From positions 1-64,000 of the forward strand of contig JAECUM010000809.1 of NCBI GenBank assembly GCA_016617855.1: DNA of 64,000 nt, given 5' to 3'. Origin of the DNA: Megalonaias nervosa. Lineage: Eukaryota > Mollusca > Bivalvia > Unionida > Unionidae. The position numbers and the translations under genes are program-made. Every line of letters begins with the position of its first letter. Position 1 is the stretch's first letter. The notes beneath the pieces are model-generated. The model was not told the DNA's origin, ran no database searches, and saw only the letters and a program-made list of their open reading frames with translations. This document shows, piece by piece, positions 12,950 through 26,537 of the stretch.

Positions 12950-14005
12950 TGTCCCATGATGATGCAGTGGAGGCAACCATTTTGTCCTGGGTTGTGTTCC
13001 ATTATGATGCAGTCAAGGCAGCCATTTTATCCTGGAATGTGTCCTATGATGATATAATGGAGGCAACCATTTTGTCGGGAGATATGTCCCATGATGTAAT
13101 GGACACAACCATTTTGTCCTAGGATGTGTCCCATGATGATGCAGTGGAGGCAACAATTTTGTCCTGAGATGTGTTCCATGATATAATGGATGCAACCAAT
13201 TTGTCTTGGGTTGTTTCCCATGATGATATAATGGAGGCAACCATTTTGTCTGGGGATGTGTCCCATGATGATGCAGTGGAGGCAACCATTCTGACCCGAG
13301 ATGTGTCTCATGATGATATTGTCCCATGATGATATAATGGAGGCAACCAGTTTGTCTTGGGTTGTTTCCCATGATGATGCAATGGAGGCAACCATTTTGC
13401 CTAGGGTTGTGTCCAATGATGATGCAATAGAGGCAACAATTTTGTCTGGGGTTATGTCCCATGATGATGTAATGGAGGCAACCATTTTGTCCTGGGTTGT
13501 GTCCCATGATGATGCAATAGAGGCAACCATTTTGTCCAGGGATGTGTCCTATGATGATATAATGGAGGCAACCATTTTGTCCTGGGTTGTATCCCATGGT
13601 GAAGCAATGGAGGCAACCATTTTTCATGGGATGTGTCCCATGATGATATACTGGAGGCAACCATTTAGTCATGGGTTGTCTCCCATGATGTAATGGAGGC
13701 AACCATTTTGTCTTGGTTTGTGACCCATAATAATGTAATGGAGGCAAACATTTTGTCATGTCTTGTGTCCCACAATGATGCAATGGGGTAAACTATTTTG
13801 TTCTGGGTTGTGTCCCATGATGATGCAGTGGAGGCAACCATTTTGTCCTGGGTCGTTTCCCATAATGATGCACTGGAGGCAATGGTTTTGGCCTGTGTTG
13901 TGTTGCATGATGATGTAATGGAGGCAACCTTTTTGTCCTGGGATTTGTCCCATTATGATGTAATAGTGGCAACCATTTTGTTCTGGGATGTGCCCCATGA
14001 TATTT
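12950..14005. repeat. 45-bp minisatellite, about 23 copies
   Basis: The unit contains CCATGATGATGCAATGGAGG followed by CAACCATTTTGTCCTGG. The copies differ by several bases each. Because the period is 45 bp, long open frames exist on both strands (up to 256 codons), but they are only translations of the repeat. Confidence 0.95.
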
Positions 14006-14009
14006 TAGT

Positions 14010-16670
14010 TTATATGGTGTTTTAACTTTTCAGAGAGTGAGGTTTGTCTTTTGAAAGGTTTAAATGTATTTTTATGCTTTTATTCTTTCCTTTGCTTTAG
14101 CTTTGTTATATATAAATTTTTGCATTATTACTCAGCACTGAATTGCCACGATTGTGCTAATGTGCTTATAACATTATCAATTTTGCAGATGTCATTATAT
14201 CACATAATACAGTGAACTTTTTTTTCAGGTATCATTCTGACACAGAGCAATATTAGTTTAATTTGTGATTTTTCATGGAATTAAATCTGTGGCATTTTTA
14301 ACGATGATTTTTTAATACATCGGCTAGAAGACATGATTATTAATAAGGTTCCACTTGATAACTTTGTCAGGCAAAACTGGTCGGGGGTACAGCTTTGGTT
14401 TTGTTCATTGAAATGCCAAGAGTTAAAATGTTGGAGAAATGGCGTCATCCTTTTTGGAATACTTATCATAAGTTGCAACTTTGCAGAGATCGGTATATTA
14501 AGAAAAATGGCAGGTAAATTTTCCAACCTATGGAGGGGTGTGTGTTAATAACGTTGTTAGATAACCCTGAATTCTGATGTTGTGTGAGGTGAAATAGATC
14601 ATGGCTCTGGGGGGCAGGGCATATCATATCAGAATACGTATCAAATTTCACAACAGACATTTCACTGCTGATAGGCCTTTGATACGGTATTCAGAATGTG
14701 TGATGAGAGAAGGGGGTGTATTCTGTTCAGGAGTTATTTTATTTATCAGGAAAATACCTCCATGTCAAATTGTAAGGATTCAACACAGGATATTAAAGAT
14801 TCCACATAGGATAATAAGGATTGCTTGTCAGATTAAAGAATTCACACCTTAATGAAGAGCGAAGAACAGAGTGTTGCTGTGCAAATTGACTCCAACCAAC
14901 AAAGAGTCTGTAGAGGGGACAGCAACCAAATCAGGTTATGCACATGCCAGGCAATTAAGGTTTGAAACGTTGACTCAGTTCTTGATGAAATTGACTGTAT
15001 CTAAGTAAATGGAACTGCTTATTACATTTTAGAACTTGGAATTAATATATTTAGTAGTAGTATCCTGCAATAGGTCTTGTATATAGGGGTTTGTGTTGTT
15101 CTATTCTATATCTCTGCTCAGATCTCCATTTATTCCATTCATTAATTTCATATTTTTTATATTTGCTTGATCTGGGCTATAACACCATGGCCGATCATAC
15201 TCTAGACATCGATAACCACCATCAAAAGGTAATAAGTCACCACAGTGCCCCTAAACCCTTGCATATATATACAGACTTGTCCAAATGGTCACCTATGTTC
15301 AGCGGTTAACTGGTAAAAACTGCTATTCTTATTTCCCCCTTGCAAATTTCCTATATAAATGCCCTGTATTTAATGGTCACCTGCCTTCAGCGGCCAGGAG
15401 CTTTCTTACAGTGGTTCTACCCTGCCTAGAGCAGTCACTGGAGCATATCACCAAGTATGCAAATTAAACACTGTTTTTGTTTGATGAGCATGGCATTGTT
15501 TAGATAAAGGCATATCATGTGAAGCGATGTTTAAGCATTTCATGTATCAGCTTTACTGTTACCGCTGCAGAAGTCACCTTGAATGCCAGTGTAAAAGGTA
15601 TGGTTCTTCATCTATTTGCCTGTGATTTAAAGTATATCTGAAGAAATAATTTTGATTTGAGAAAAGTTTCATTGCTTTTCATTTGCTCCGAGGTCATTTA
15701 ATATTCAAAAGGTGTCTGTGAAAGCTGGTGAAGCTTCGATTCATGAGTCACAACAAATAGCCATATATAGCTTCTTTCAATTACTTTTCATCACTGGCAT
15801 CTTGCATCAGCTGACTGTCTTTTGATTTTGGCGACTTGATCATATGTATTGTGTTTGTGGTGTGTACATTTTTAAGTCATTAATGATTTCTTTTCCATGA
15901 TGGGTTAAAGTTAGCTGGATACAGTAATCTTGTGCGGAAAAAAAATTTGGGAGAGAACAACATATACCTACGATTTTGTTGTATAGTGCACATAAATCAA
16001 TAATAATATGCAATATTAATAATAATAATAATGATAATAATAATAATAAAGTATGGCATTTTTTTTTTCAAAAATCAATTTAAATGGTGTGCCTGTGAAC
16101 AACAGTCAAGTGTGTGTAACATTCAGTTTTGCATTGACCTATTCGTGACGACTATTGCCATTTTTGACTGTACTATATACAGCGTAATGGCAATATCAGC
16201 CCACACTGGTATTATAAAAGATTGATTAATTTGGTAATTCAAAAAATATACAAGTTGTTCATGTACTGTTTTTTTTTATTTGTTGATTATTTCAGAAACA
16301 GAATATGTTATGAAACAAAGTAACCATGCATGCATTTTTAGGTGATGGGCAAATTTGCAACCAGTTACTTCCCTACAGTACGGGCTGGGGGGAGGGGGTG
16401 GGAATTGTTGCATCCATATTTTCTCATTTTTGGGAATCTGGTCGAATAATTACTTGGATATTGTCAGTTTGGAGTGAGAATTCTGTATTTCATGGTTTAA
16501 TTTATAATGGGCAGTGGAATTGTTTACTTTAATTCTTAATGTTTGGTTAAAATAAATATTCTCATCCAGATTAATAAAACAGTTGGTCTCGAAAAGAATG
16601 TTTAATGTAGTTGAAAAGAACCTTGCAGAGACTAGATCTCAAGCGATTTGAAGTTTATCATTAAACAGTT
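14010..16670. other. Unique AT-rich host sequence, no gene seen
   Basis: Contains short poly-T and (TAA)n stretches (16,017-16,050) and no open frame with recognisable protein features. It may be intronic or intergenic. Confidence 0.5.
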
Positions 16671-16674
16671 TGAA

Positions 16675-16925
16675 CAGTGGCGTCACTAGGGTTGGTGTCA
16701 CCCAGTGCGGTAACTCATGATGTCACCCCCATGGACAAAATTCCTGCACAAAAAATTCAACAATTTTATAGACAGTCATGTGCGGTAACTCGTGGTGTCA
16801 CCCCCATGGACCTACTTCCTGCACAAAAAATCAAAAAAATTGATAGAGACATTTTGGTGTCACCCGCTCTGATGGTGTCACTCGGTGCGGTCCGCACCCC
16901 CCGCACCTCTTTAGTGACGACACTG
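16675..16925. mobile_element. hAT-type MITE with 8-bp target duplication
   Basis: Terminal inverted repeats of CAGTGGCGTCACTA (left) and, as reverse complement of the right end, CAGTGTCGTCACTA. Flanks are AGTTTGAA (16,667-16,674) and AGTTTAAA (16,926-16,933), an 8-bp duplication with one change, as expected for hAT elements. The 251-bp interior is non-coding and has a short internal repeat with GTGTCACCCCCATGGAC. Confidence 0.75.
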
Positions 16926-17194
16926 AGTTTAAAGACTCCAATCTGGGTGCAAGTAATATCAAATGCTGCCATTTAAGAAACATGACAAGAATAAGTAAGT
17001 TCTGTTAAAACACGTGTACTTGATATACATGATATATAAATTATGCCCCATCTTTCATGCGTTGTCACAACGCCGCTGCATTACAATTACGCTACACAGC
17101 CTTGGAGGTCAGTTGACAGTTCAAGCAAGACACGTGCAAGGGTTTGAACCACACTGGCCTAATGCACACTCAAAGTAGCAGTAGTTTCAGGTGT

Positions 17195-18000
17195 AGAGTA
17201 AAATGGGGCCAGGACTCTAAAATTATGGGTCAATACACACAAAAAAGAAGTCCAGTTTTCACCCTTCTGCACATGTGTCCGTAATAGCTGTTCGAAAACG
17301 TCTGTACACTCCAAAAGATCCGGTTAAATGAAATGTGTCTGTATCCATTTAGAACTAACCCCCAAAACGTGTTTCCTAACGAATTTTAGAAGAATTTCCA
17401 GGGGGCCATGACTTAGTGGGTGACTTTCGATGACGTTACCAAATTTGAAAATTTCGTAACATGTTTATCATTTGAGCTTAACATTGCGCAGAAATTACAA
17501 AAGTGGCCATCCCTTGACGATTTCTAAGAAATTTCCAAAAAAGTCAATTAACTCGTTAACCCAGTATACCACATTTACGCATGAAGAAGCAGTACCCAGC
17601 TTCCGAGTCTTGTAACGTGAACATCATTTATGTTACACCAAATTATGTAAACTTTCTACTTTCGTTTAAAAATAAACGGTGGAAAAATCCAAAGTTTTGA
17701 GACCTGATTTTTTTTTTCAGGTCGAATATTACTGGTTTCGGTACCAGAGTTTGTGTCATGATTTCAGATTTTTCGGCTTTAGGACTAAATCAAACTGGTT
17801 TGAACTGCACACGGACAGAACAGATTTGGAATAAAATGGGTCCAGGACATGAAAATCACAGGTCCAATACGCATAAAAAGTTCAAGTATCACCTTATTGC
17901 AGATGCGCGACTGAAACAGCAATAAACATCCGGTTAAATGAAAATCTCTTAGAAATGGAAGCAACCCTAAAATGCATTTCCTACCCCCTTTTCAGGCGAA
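17195..18000. repeat. Dispersed repeat, two diverged copies in direct orientation
   Basis: 17,195-17,390 and 17,828-18,000 share ordered blocks: AAAATGGGxCCAGGAC, a run of GGTC(C)AATAC, then AACATCCGGTTAAATGAAA-like sequence. No coding features. Probably parts of one unclassified dispersed repeat. Confidence 0.5.
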
Positions 18001-18780
18001 AATGAAAATAATTTTAAGGTGATAGTTAACACAAATTGGCTAGTTTAAAGTAGACTTGTTTTTAGAACCTGAGGCTTAATTGCAAGGCTGTGTTTAATTT
18101 GTATTGTGTGTTTTATCTGTGTCCATAATTGAGGGTGTGAGTTTTGGGCCTACCGGTCTATTGTGTTTTTGTAAACATATTACATAGCACATTTTTGTTT
18201 ATAATATTTTGATATCAATTTTAGTTAGCAGTAAACATGTTTACTTGGGTTAAAATTCAGGGCATTGGTATTCCCCTCGGAAAAAAAGATTTTTCAGCCG
18301 TTTCCCTTGTGGTTTACCAATATTTAAGTAAACAGACAAAACCTTGTTTACGAATTTGATGGAAAATTCCATTAAAATGACGACAGAGTATCGTCAGAAC
18401 ATGATTATTGTGACAGGTCAGATGGAGAGGTACATAAAGTTGTTTACATCAGAATTACTTATTCCATATCTTAACATCAATTTTAGTTTTGTGCAGAGGA
18501 TTTGTATATTTCAATAATTCGTTCGAATTACAAGTGCTGATTGATTCTTTTGGACTAAATCACTGTTTTGGGATTATTGTGAATTATATAAATTTGATGC
18601 ATTTAGAATATTATTACATAAACACTTCCAGGTTATTGGTGTATCAGCACATTAAGGATTGGAATTTATTCGAAAAAAACCACGAATTCATTTGGAATAC
18701 TCTATACTTTTGGACTTGTGATAGAACTTTATGACTATTTGGGATTTAATTCATGATACTGAAAGTTCTATTTAAATTTT

Positions 18781-18872
18781 CACTTTGTATTTTAGAGAAA
18801 TAAATTATTTGTTGAATTTTACAAAACGTATTGACTTTCGCTCTTTTCTGTTATTTATTTAAGACCATAGAG
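18781..18872 (+). repeat. 3' segment related to the 22,984 LTR
   Basis: CACTTTGTATTTTAGAGAAA, TAAATTATTTGTTGAATTTT and CTCTTTTCTGTTA occur here in the same order as in the last 100 bp of the LTR at 22,984-23,924 and at 31,016 and 50,794. It is probably a decayed LTR or retroelement 3' end including its AATAAA-like signal. Confidence 0.5.
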
Positions 18873-18899
18873 TAGTCGCAGAAAATTGGGGGTGGGGGT

Positions 18900-20380
18900 C
18901 GTTCGCGATACGAATGTCTTTAAAATATTTCAGAGAAATTACAACTACGCTTGATAGTTAAATTCACATTGTTTCGTTATTTCTTTCGTAATTTTCACGT
19001 TTAAATCAGTACATCAGAATTCTGATTGGTTAAGGAACATCTCTTGAAGGGTTATGAGTTGGTACCAGAGGCATATCAGCAAAGGTTTAGGAATTGTAGA
19101 AAAGCAAACTGACCAAACCAATGTCGAATTTGCATGGGAAAGAGCACGAAAATTTGATAGGCAGTGTTTTTTTTAAAAGGTTGATAAAGATTATGACAAC
19201 ATCAGACAGCTCGTATTCATTGAGGTGTTCAAGAATTATATCAATAAATATACTGATCGTCATGGTAAGCCTATCATGTGCTGAAAAAAAGGTGTTAAAT
19301 CCATAATAACCAACAAATTATGGCTCAGATTCTTGTAGAAATATGAGTGGAAAAATGGACTGACCCAGTTTTTTCTTTGAAATTAGAACGTTGTTTATTT
19401 AGGCCTTATATAAATAACATTGTAAGAAATTTCAACAGAAAACATGCTCATGGTCAACTTCACGCATATTTTGGTTTTAGGGATATGTTAGCTAGGTGAG
19501 TAATAGTAGACTCACATGGGTTTCTTGCTTAGAGTAAACTCACCGTTAAGAATTTTTGTTTGTAGCTAATAAAAGGCAGTCTGAACAACAACAACAAAAA
19601 GGGGGGTGTCTGTGTTATGTAGTTTTTTTTAAATTGCTTGATTTTTGTTATTAGATTGATTTTGGATGATACAGAGTGCGTGGGTCCTTTGTAAACACAT
19701 TTTGGCTTGGTATTAAATGGGTTAATGTATAATTTTTAATAGGGATTAAGATGTTAGTGCAGTAGCTGTGATTGTTTTAGACATGTAGCATATGTTTTTG
19801 TCGGATGAGATAATCCACTATATAGGTAAAATTGGTCTACGAAACGGTTTATAGCTAATCTAGTTTTAAAACACCTGCCAACAACATAGTCACATTCAAA
19901 GAGTTAACACCTTGATGTGATTACGTGGGTTAAGGATTATTTAATTTCTTTTCTTTTTGATCCTTGTGGCATTTCCAATGCATGTGGCTTTCACTGGAGG
20001 ACAAAAGTTGCGTTTTTGTTGTGTAATTTGTTCTTTTGAATTTGTTACCTGTTTTGGGCATAACAAAGGCAGAGTCTGTAAACAGTATTTTGATTGGTAA
20101 GTCATACAAGAATCCTGAATCTGATTGGTTTATTCTCAACATTTTGCCCCTTCATTGTTATGCATGGAAAATCCAGTTCCCTGCCTGACTGTTGAACTGA
20201 GAATAACAGAACAAGTCAGTAGTTTAACAACAGCCTCTTGTTATATTTAGGTAAGTGGACACATTTTAACTTTTATTTTTAAAATCTTGATTCCTTGCAT
20301 TTTTAGCTCACCTTGACGTAAGTCCAAGTGATTGGATTGAATTAGCGGCAGGGGACCATAATTTTTTGGGTATCCCGACC
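18900..20380. other. Unique AT-rich host sequence, no gene seen
   Basis: No frame longer than about 80 codons and no recognisable domain, repeat array or RNA gene. Confidence 0.5.
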
Positions 20381-20384
20381 TATC

Positions 20385-21547
20385 GGCCCTACTAAACCCC
20401 GCAAAGACAGGCAAAGTCGGAACTTAGACGTTTTAAACTGACAACAGTGGAAAGTATTTGATGTTGATACAAACATAAATATAAAAGTAAATCTATAATA
20501 CCCTTTTTCTATATGTTGATCGTTCTTTTCTTAGATAATTTACTTCTTCTCTCCCTTTTTCTTACTGACCATGTTATGTCGTCGTGTAACTTTCTAAAAA
20601 TACTGAATAACGATAAGTGTTAAGAGAAGGAATGAGACACGCAAAGACAGAGCAACGACGGTACAGACACGTTATATACTTACAGCAGTATAAACAATTT
20701 ACTTTTGATACAAAATGTTTATAAATAAATATATTAGAATTACCACTGTTTGTTTTGTTTATGTGTTGATCGTTCTTTTTCTTTAAATATATATTTAAAT
20801 CAATTAAAATAGCGGCAGTACAAGGACATAAATGTTTTAAAACTTAGATTCTGTAAATTATTTACTGTAAAATTTACGGTATATACTAGTAAAGTGCTAC
20901 TTTAATCAGATTAACACGTGTCAACGCGTCATACAGTCACAAGAAGCAGAGAATACCTGCGCTAGCCCTCAGCTTAGTTTACGTAGAATAAGCATAAGGA
21001 CAGTTTCAAAATGTTGATTATATAATGTTATAAGTTTATTAATATATTTTTTCGTTTCTCCCCTTTATTTCTATTGCATTCCCAATTGTGTTTTTATATA
21101 ACGTTTAAATAAAGAGCAACACAATTTCTACAGTTTCAGTCCAATCGGTAATGAATGAATTAAAGAAAGGTATAATTATCTAGTTAATTTTATACAGGTA
21201 TTTAATTAATTGTATAGAGGTATTCACACCTCAGGATAGTCATTGCTTAATATAAATTGATTGAAGTGGTGTGGCCGTTAAATTAAGTCGGCTTAACAAC
21301 TGTCAAATAATTCGATTTTTTTTTTATGTTGAAACTTCGATATTCCTTTGTTAATTTCATCGGCTCAATACAGACAAATATGTTGCTTAACAAACTATAG
21401 AAAAGTCAAATCAAATACTATCCAATAACGAGTCTCAACATGCTTTGCGTGTCTTTTCCTTTCTTTGCGTGTATTTACGCGTCTTTTGCATATCTTTGTG
21501 CGTCTTATGCCCTGTCTTTGCGTGTCTTTGCATCGTTTAATAGGACC
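20385..21547. mobile_element. Possible DNA transposon with 'GCAAAGACAGGCAAAG' ends
   Basis: The left end reads GGCCCTACTAAACCCCGCAA followed by AGACAGGCAAAG. The complement of the right end reads GGTCCTATTAAACGATGCAA followed by AGACACGCAAAG. Further GCAAAGACA motifs occur inside both ends (20,640; 21,430-21,530). No transposase frame is visible and target duplications are unclear, so this is a tentative non-autonomous element. Confidence 0.4.
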
Positions 21548-21969
21548 ATACCTACAGAATAACTAAAATATACGTCTATTGCATTGTAGCCTCATGTCCA
21601 CCGATTATACAAATGTTATGTCCGAGTTTTCCTGATCCTCAACCCAGTAGATTTTTTTCTACCTGTGCTGATGATAACAAACTACACCTCCCCCCCCCTA
21701 AAAAATTCAATAAAACATGAATATAATAATAGTTTGTGTTACCAGATATAATTTTCAATGACTTTCATGCATATCTGTACAGGTAAGGAGACTGTGAGAG
21801 TGGAAGATCACTAAAAGTTCCCAAAATATATAGGTCAAAAACATGCTTGAAACCTATTGACTTCCAGCCCATTCAAAAACATGCATGAAACCTATTGACT
21901 CCAAGCCCATTGCCCTTTCTGCAATTTGATGATGAGACAGCAACAAGATATTATCAGCTTAAGATTTTC

Positions 21970-22235
21970 GAGTTTTTAATGGAAATATATTTCGAGACTT
22001 GTATTTGAGTATTTAATGAAAGTATATTTTGAGACTTGTATTTGAGTATTTAATTGAAGTATATTTTGAGACTTGTATTTAAGTATTTAATGGGAGTATA
22101 TTTTGAGACTTGTAGTTAACCATTTAATTGAAGAATATTTTGAGACTTGTATTTAAGTATTTAATGGAAGTTTATTTTGAGACTTGTATTTAAGTATTTA
22201 ATGAAACTTTATTGTGAGACTTGTATTAAACCGTT
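21970..22235. repeat. 37-bp minisatellite, about 6-7 copies
   Basis: The unit contains TTTTGAGACTTGTATTT(A/G)AG then TATTTAATG. Copies are mildly diverged. Confidence 0.9.
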
Positions 22236-22905
22236 CTGTTTCACCCTCAGTTCAAAGTTTGCCTCGTCTGCTGTTGCAGATAAAACTGTTCAGGATTGAA
22301 ATACTCTAGAAGACAAACCTTTGTTGGTTATGACCATGCTGTGTCTATGATTGATGCAACTGAGATATTTTTGTAGCTTTGAAAAGGAGACGTCATTTTG
22401 AAGACTCCAAAACTATTTACATTCGTGACAATTCTAATTATTTTATTTATTACTGAGTGTTGTTGTTCATGAAAAGTGGGACAACAAGTGCTACCAGAAA
22501 ATTTGCATTAAGGCTTTTATTCCAGTTTTTTCATTTGCTTACATTTCCTAAACTCCTGATGGATTGTGTTAGTTCGTTGAATCATTAGGTAGACCTTTAT
22601 TATGCAGCACGCTGATTTAACCCCATTTGACCATGCGGTGAAGATGACATTTTTACAGCAAATTAATACGTTGATTGTGGGCTCACCTTGCAGTCCAAGG
22701 CAGATTCCTCTTTCATTTGCTCCAGAGACCCGTTGATGGTTGAAAATGCAGACGGTGTATATTGCAATTGCAGACTGTGTGTCTATTAATGTATATTATA
22801 AAACTGTTGAGTAAAACAGTAATTAGGTAATGCTTTACGCAATTAGTTTCAAATATCAGGAGTGTTTTTCATGAAAAGAAAAGATTGTGAACCTACGAAG
22901 AACAC

Positions 22906-22906
<1 letters not shown>

Positions 22907-22988
<82 letters not shown>

Positions 22989-23920
22989 CGTATATGTAAT
23001 TAAAATTGCTTGTGTGTTAGTTTTAAATTCTTTTTATTTTTAATTTTGTTTCATTACATTTTATTGTAATAATAATTTTCATTGGATTTAAGTCTCTTTT
23101 CGGAAAATTGGCTTGACCTGATTAGATTATAAAATTTCTTCAGCACTATTTTTAGCTCAGTTTTTGTAAACATCAAGTGAAAACGATTGGCTATTGCCAA
23201 GGTCTTTTACACTCTACGTGTTAGCTCTGTTGTAAACGGTTTTATTTTTATATTCATTTCCAGTGTGAGAACCTGATTCTTAGATAGGGCTATTCTAGCT
23301 ACGTGATAATTGTCATTTTTTTAATTTTTTTATTGCGCTGTTCAAGTTAGAAATCACGTCGCCTGTCACGTGAACTACCGTGTGGTCTAAAATCGAGGCT
23401 TAAAACAGCCATTTTCTATTAGATCTAGTCAGAGTCGTATTCTTACACCTTGAGGGAACAAGGTGTTTCTATTGTCGTTGCCAAATTGTTTTGAAGTTCA
23501 TCTATTTTTTGGAATTTAATAATTTATTCTCTAGAAAACTAAACAAGTGTACTTTTCTTTCTTATAAAAAGTTCTGGGACAAAGAAATTCAGTGGAAATT
23601 TATTCTGGAATTCTATACGGAAACATTATCAACTGTGATTCAATTGAGGATCTGTTGCCATAAGTACAATGACTTTATCTGACGTCATTGCCTCCATATT
23701 GGAATTTCATCGATATTCGAACCTGGATTCAGTTAGAAATGTTTAGTGATAGGACTTATATTTTTCAACTTTAGGATTAATTTTTGGATTATATTCACAA
23801 ACCATAAGTCTTGTTTTCTATTTTTATATTGTTTTCTAGGGAAATAAATTATTTTGTTAAAATTTACAAGCTTGTTGACTTCACTCTTTTCTTTTGTTAC
23901 ATTAGTACGAGCCTACACGT

Positions 23921-23996
<76 letters not shown>
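22907..23996. repeat. (TA)n microsatellite split by an LTR
   Basis: A TA run at about 22,907-22,983 resumes at about 23,925-23,996, on either side of the solo LTR, consistent with one array interrupted by insertion. Confidence 0.85.
22984..23924 (+). mobile_element. Solo LTR, 941 bp, inserted in (TA)n
   Basis: Starts TGTTGCG and ends CGTAACA, giving short inverted ends of the TG...CA type used by retroviral-like LTRs. A possible poly(A) signal (AATAAATT) lies about 85 bp before the end. No internal gag-pol region is present, so it is a solo LTR left after recombination. The family (perhaps Ty3-like) cannot be named without a primer-binding site. Confidence 0.65.
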
Positions 23997-23998
<2 letters not shown>

Positions 23999-24354
23999 CA
24001 ATCTTTCAAAACAATCTTATAAAGTGAAACATTTTTTCTATTTGATCATAAATAAAGGGAATTGTTTCAGATTTACGGATCTAAGGATGTCATGTCATTT
24101 TGCTAAAATTTATATTTTGAGAGTGACATGAACATGATACCATTTTAGATTTCACATTCATCATGCTCATTAAGGGAAACAAGAGTTAGAATTGAAATTA
24201 TTTTTGAATGAAGAGATTTTTGTTTGTTTGTAGAATCCACATTAAAGTCTAACAAGATGTTTTGTTGTACATCTCTGATATCTGAATCCACACTGAAAGT
24301 ACGAGTCTGACAAGATGGCCTATTGTGTTTCTCTGGCATCTGAATCAACACTGA

Positions 24355-24475
24355 ATGTATTGTTACCATCTCATGGGGCTTATTATTACCATCTCATGGG
24401 GTTTATTGTTACCATCTCATGGGGTTTATTGTTACCATCTCTAGGGGCTTATTGTTACCATCTATAGGGGCTTAA
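24355..24475. repeat. 26-bp minisatellite, about 5 copies
   Basis: The unit contains TTGTTACCATCTCATGGGG. Copies are nearly identical, the last two carrying TAGGGG variants. Confidence 0.9.
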
Positions 24476-24479
24476 ACTA

Positions 24480-25900
24480 CGTAGAAAGAAAGCGCAAAAA
24501 GCCAACATTGTTTGCAAAATAATTTAAGTTATTCGTTTATTTTCCTAAAATATAAAGTGAAAGAATTAAAAATAACTTACGGTATGGTGATAATTCCTAA
24601 AAATCCAAAACGTTTATCAATTCCGATATTTCCAAGTAATCTGAATAAGTTCTAAAGGTGTTCCGAATGATAACTGCAATGTACTGATGATATGCCAACA
24701 CTACATAAGAATTACTGTTTTAAATTCAAATGACCTTTAAAGGAATTCACGTTAAATCCAATAGAACTATAAATCCATAAGAACATGTTTCAGAGTAATT
24801 CCATACAACTATTAATCCAAGAGTCTTTAAATGTTTGACAGTAAGTCCCTACAGTAATTAATGTATTCATTACAGTAAGTCCGTGCAGTCATTACAATAA
24901 ATCCGTAACAGTAAGTCCGTACAATAATTAATATATCCGAGTGTCTTTGAATAACTGTTGCAGAACTGCAGTTCCAGAGAATGTTATTAAATTAAACGAA
25001 TCAAGCCTACCGGTACTCTTTCAAGACCAGTAATTGCTAAAGATTTCGCGTTCTAATCCTTTTATTTATCAAGCTAACAACGCATTTGCTAAACAGTTTA
25101 ATACAAGGCTTTTAAATTACTCGTTTAATATTTCTTATTTGCGGTAAACAGCAGCTGATTCAGTTCTAGCCAGTTAGGAACTAGGTTAGTCTGACCTTTT
25201 AGCGGTACCAGTGACCCTGTTGGATCATGAGATGTTTACCTCAACTGTTTTAGTACATCGACCTTGGAATTTTTTTAATGAAATCATGCTAAATACTATA
25301 CATGGCACCTCTCTAAAAGAGCAAACCACGATGCTAGAATATTCGTATAAAAATGTCATTAACTTCACGACCCTTACTAAATTCATTATTATGGAAATAA
25401 TTTACATAATGTAGATGTACATAACAGTATGATTCTGACAAGATGGTCTGTCGTGCTTCTCTTGCATCTAAATCCATATTAAATGAATGATAGCAGTTGT
25501 TGGAAAGCAGAAATGAAACAAAATGTAACGACCATAGGGAACAGCTGCCTGCTATGTATGGCATATGATGTGCTAAAAAGGCATTAAACGTTGCTCGTAT
25601 TCCTGAACAGGAGAGCAGGTGTGGCATAAATGAAAGTATGATTCCCGTAATTCATATAATTTTTCGTACACTAAATAATAATTATTCATTTCAGAGTACG
25701 AAAAATTATATGTAAAATAAATATTTTGTGGTACTGAATGTGTACGAGAAATAAAGGGATCGTACCCAACAAGGTCTACGGAACACACGGTACTCGACGA
25801 CCTAAGGACAAAATAAAGGTACAAATTTTTATCTCATTCTCCTCTTAACTCAAGAAACTAATTACAGTTAAAGTACTCAAAAAGTTTTTTTGATATTAAT
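24480..25900. other. AT-rich host sequence, no gene seen
   Basis: CAGTAAGTCCGTACA-like short motifs repeat loosely at 24,838-24,935. No convincing coding region. Confidence 0.5.
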
Positions 25901-25901
25901 A

Positions 25902-25903
<2 letters not shown>

Positions 25904-25942
<39 letters not shown>

Positions 25943-25949
25943 TATATAT
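25904..25949. repeat. (GA)n(TA)n microsatellite
   Basis: A GA run of about 36 bp followed by a short TA run. Confidence 0.97.
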
Positions 25950-26039
25950 GCATTTAAGGCAGACTTCTTTGTAGATGTTAGATGTATTATGTTGGCAATA
26001 TGATTTAAGATGGTCTGTACATGTATTATTTATGGGTAT

Positions 26040-26371
26040 TAGTGTGTGATTGTGTGTGAGATTTGAATTTTTAACGTAGCTTTAATTTTTTTAAAATTCA
26101 TATCGCTACCATGTCTGCAGTGTGGCAGTTTATGGTGATGTCTAGTAATCGGGCATCATGCCGCACACATGTAGCATTATGTCCCACCGAGTCACATTAT
26201 CCTGAAACCAGGCCGACCAGTCCCAACACTAACCTCTTAATGCTTAGCGCCAAGCGAGGCAGCTGCTAGTACCATTTTTATGTCTTTGGTATGACTCAGT
26301 CGGGGTTCGAACCCGCGACCTCCCGCATCCGAGGCGGACACACTAACCACTAGGCCACCGGAGCGGTCTGT
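26040..26371 (-). mobile_element. SINE family B, full copy
   Basis: Read on the minus strand it starts with a tRNA-like head: an A-box region 'GTGGCCTAGTGGTTAGTG' and a B box 'GGTTCGAACCCC' (near 26,306). A body follows with TGGTACTAGCAGCTGCC and ACTGCCACACTGCAGACAT. Two other copies occur at 27,233 and 49,480. It is not a tRNA gene: the acceptor end and CCA-side pairing are absent. Confidence 0.75.
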
Positions 26372-26536
26372 GGGTATCATTTGTCACTGAAGCGTACTCA
26401 ACGATATGAGCCCACGTTGTCAAGAAGTGTAACTTGCATTCTCGCAGCAATAGCTACCTCATTATCAAGTTGCAATAAAAATAAAAGAAGTCGAAATGGT
26501 ATGCTTTTATTGAATACGTATGTGCGTGTGCGCGCG

Positions 26537-26537
<1 letters not shown>

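Noticed and set aside
13013..13783. A 256-codon open frame on the minus strand (and several more on both strands)
   Set aside because: It is only the translation of the 45-bp minisatellite; a period divisible by three keeps all frames open. Product is a simple repeat with no start context.
18000..18870. A second full solo LTR
   Set aside because: Only the last 100 bp resemble the 22,984 LTR; no TG...CA ends or target duplication could be set.
26290..26371. Possible tRNA gene (A and B boxes), likewise at 51,914-52,000
   Set aside because: The boxes belong to SINE heads: the same head with the same body recurs elsewhere, and tRNA acceptor pairing is incomplete.
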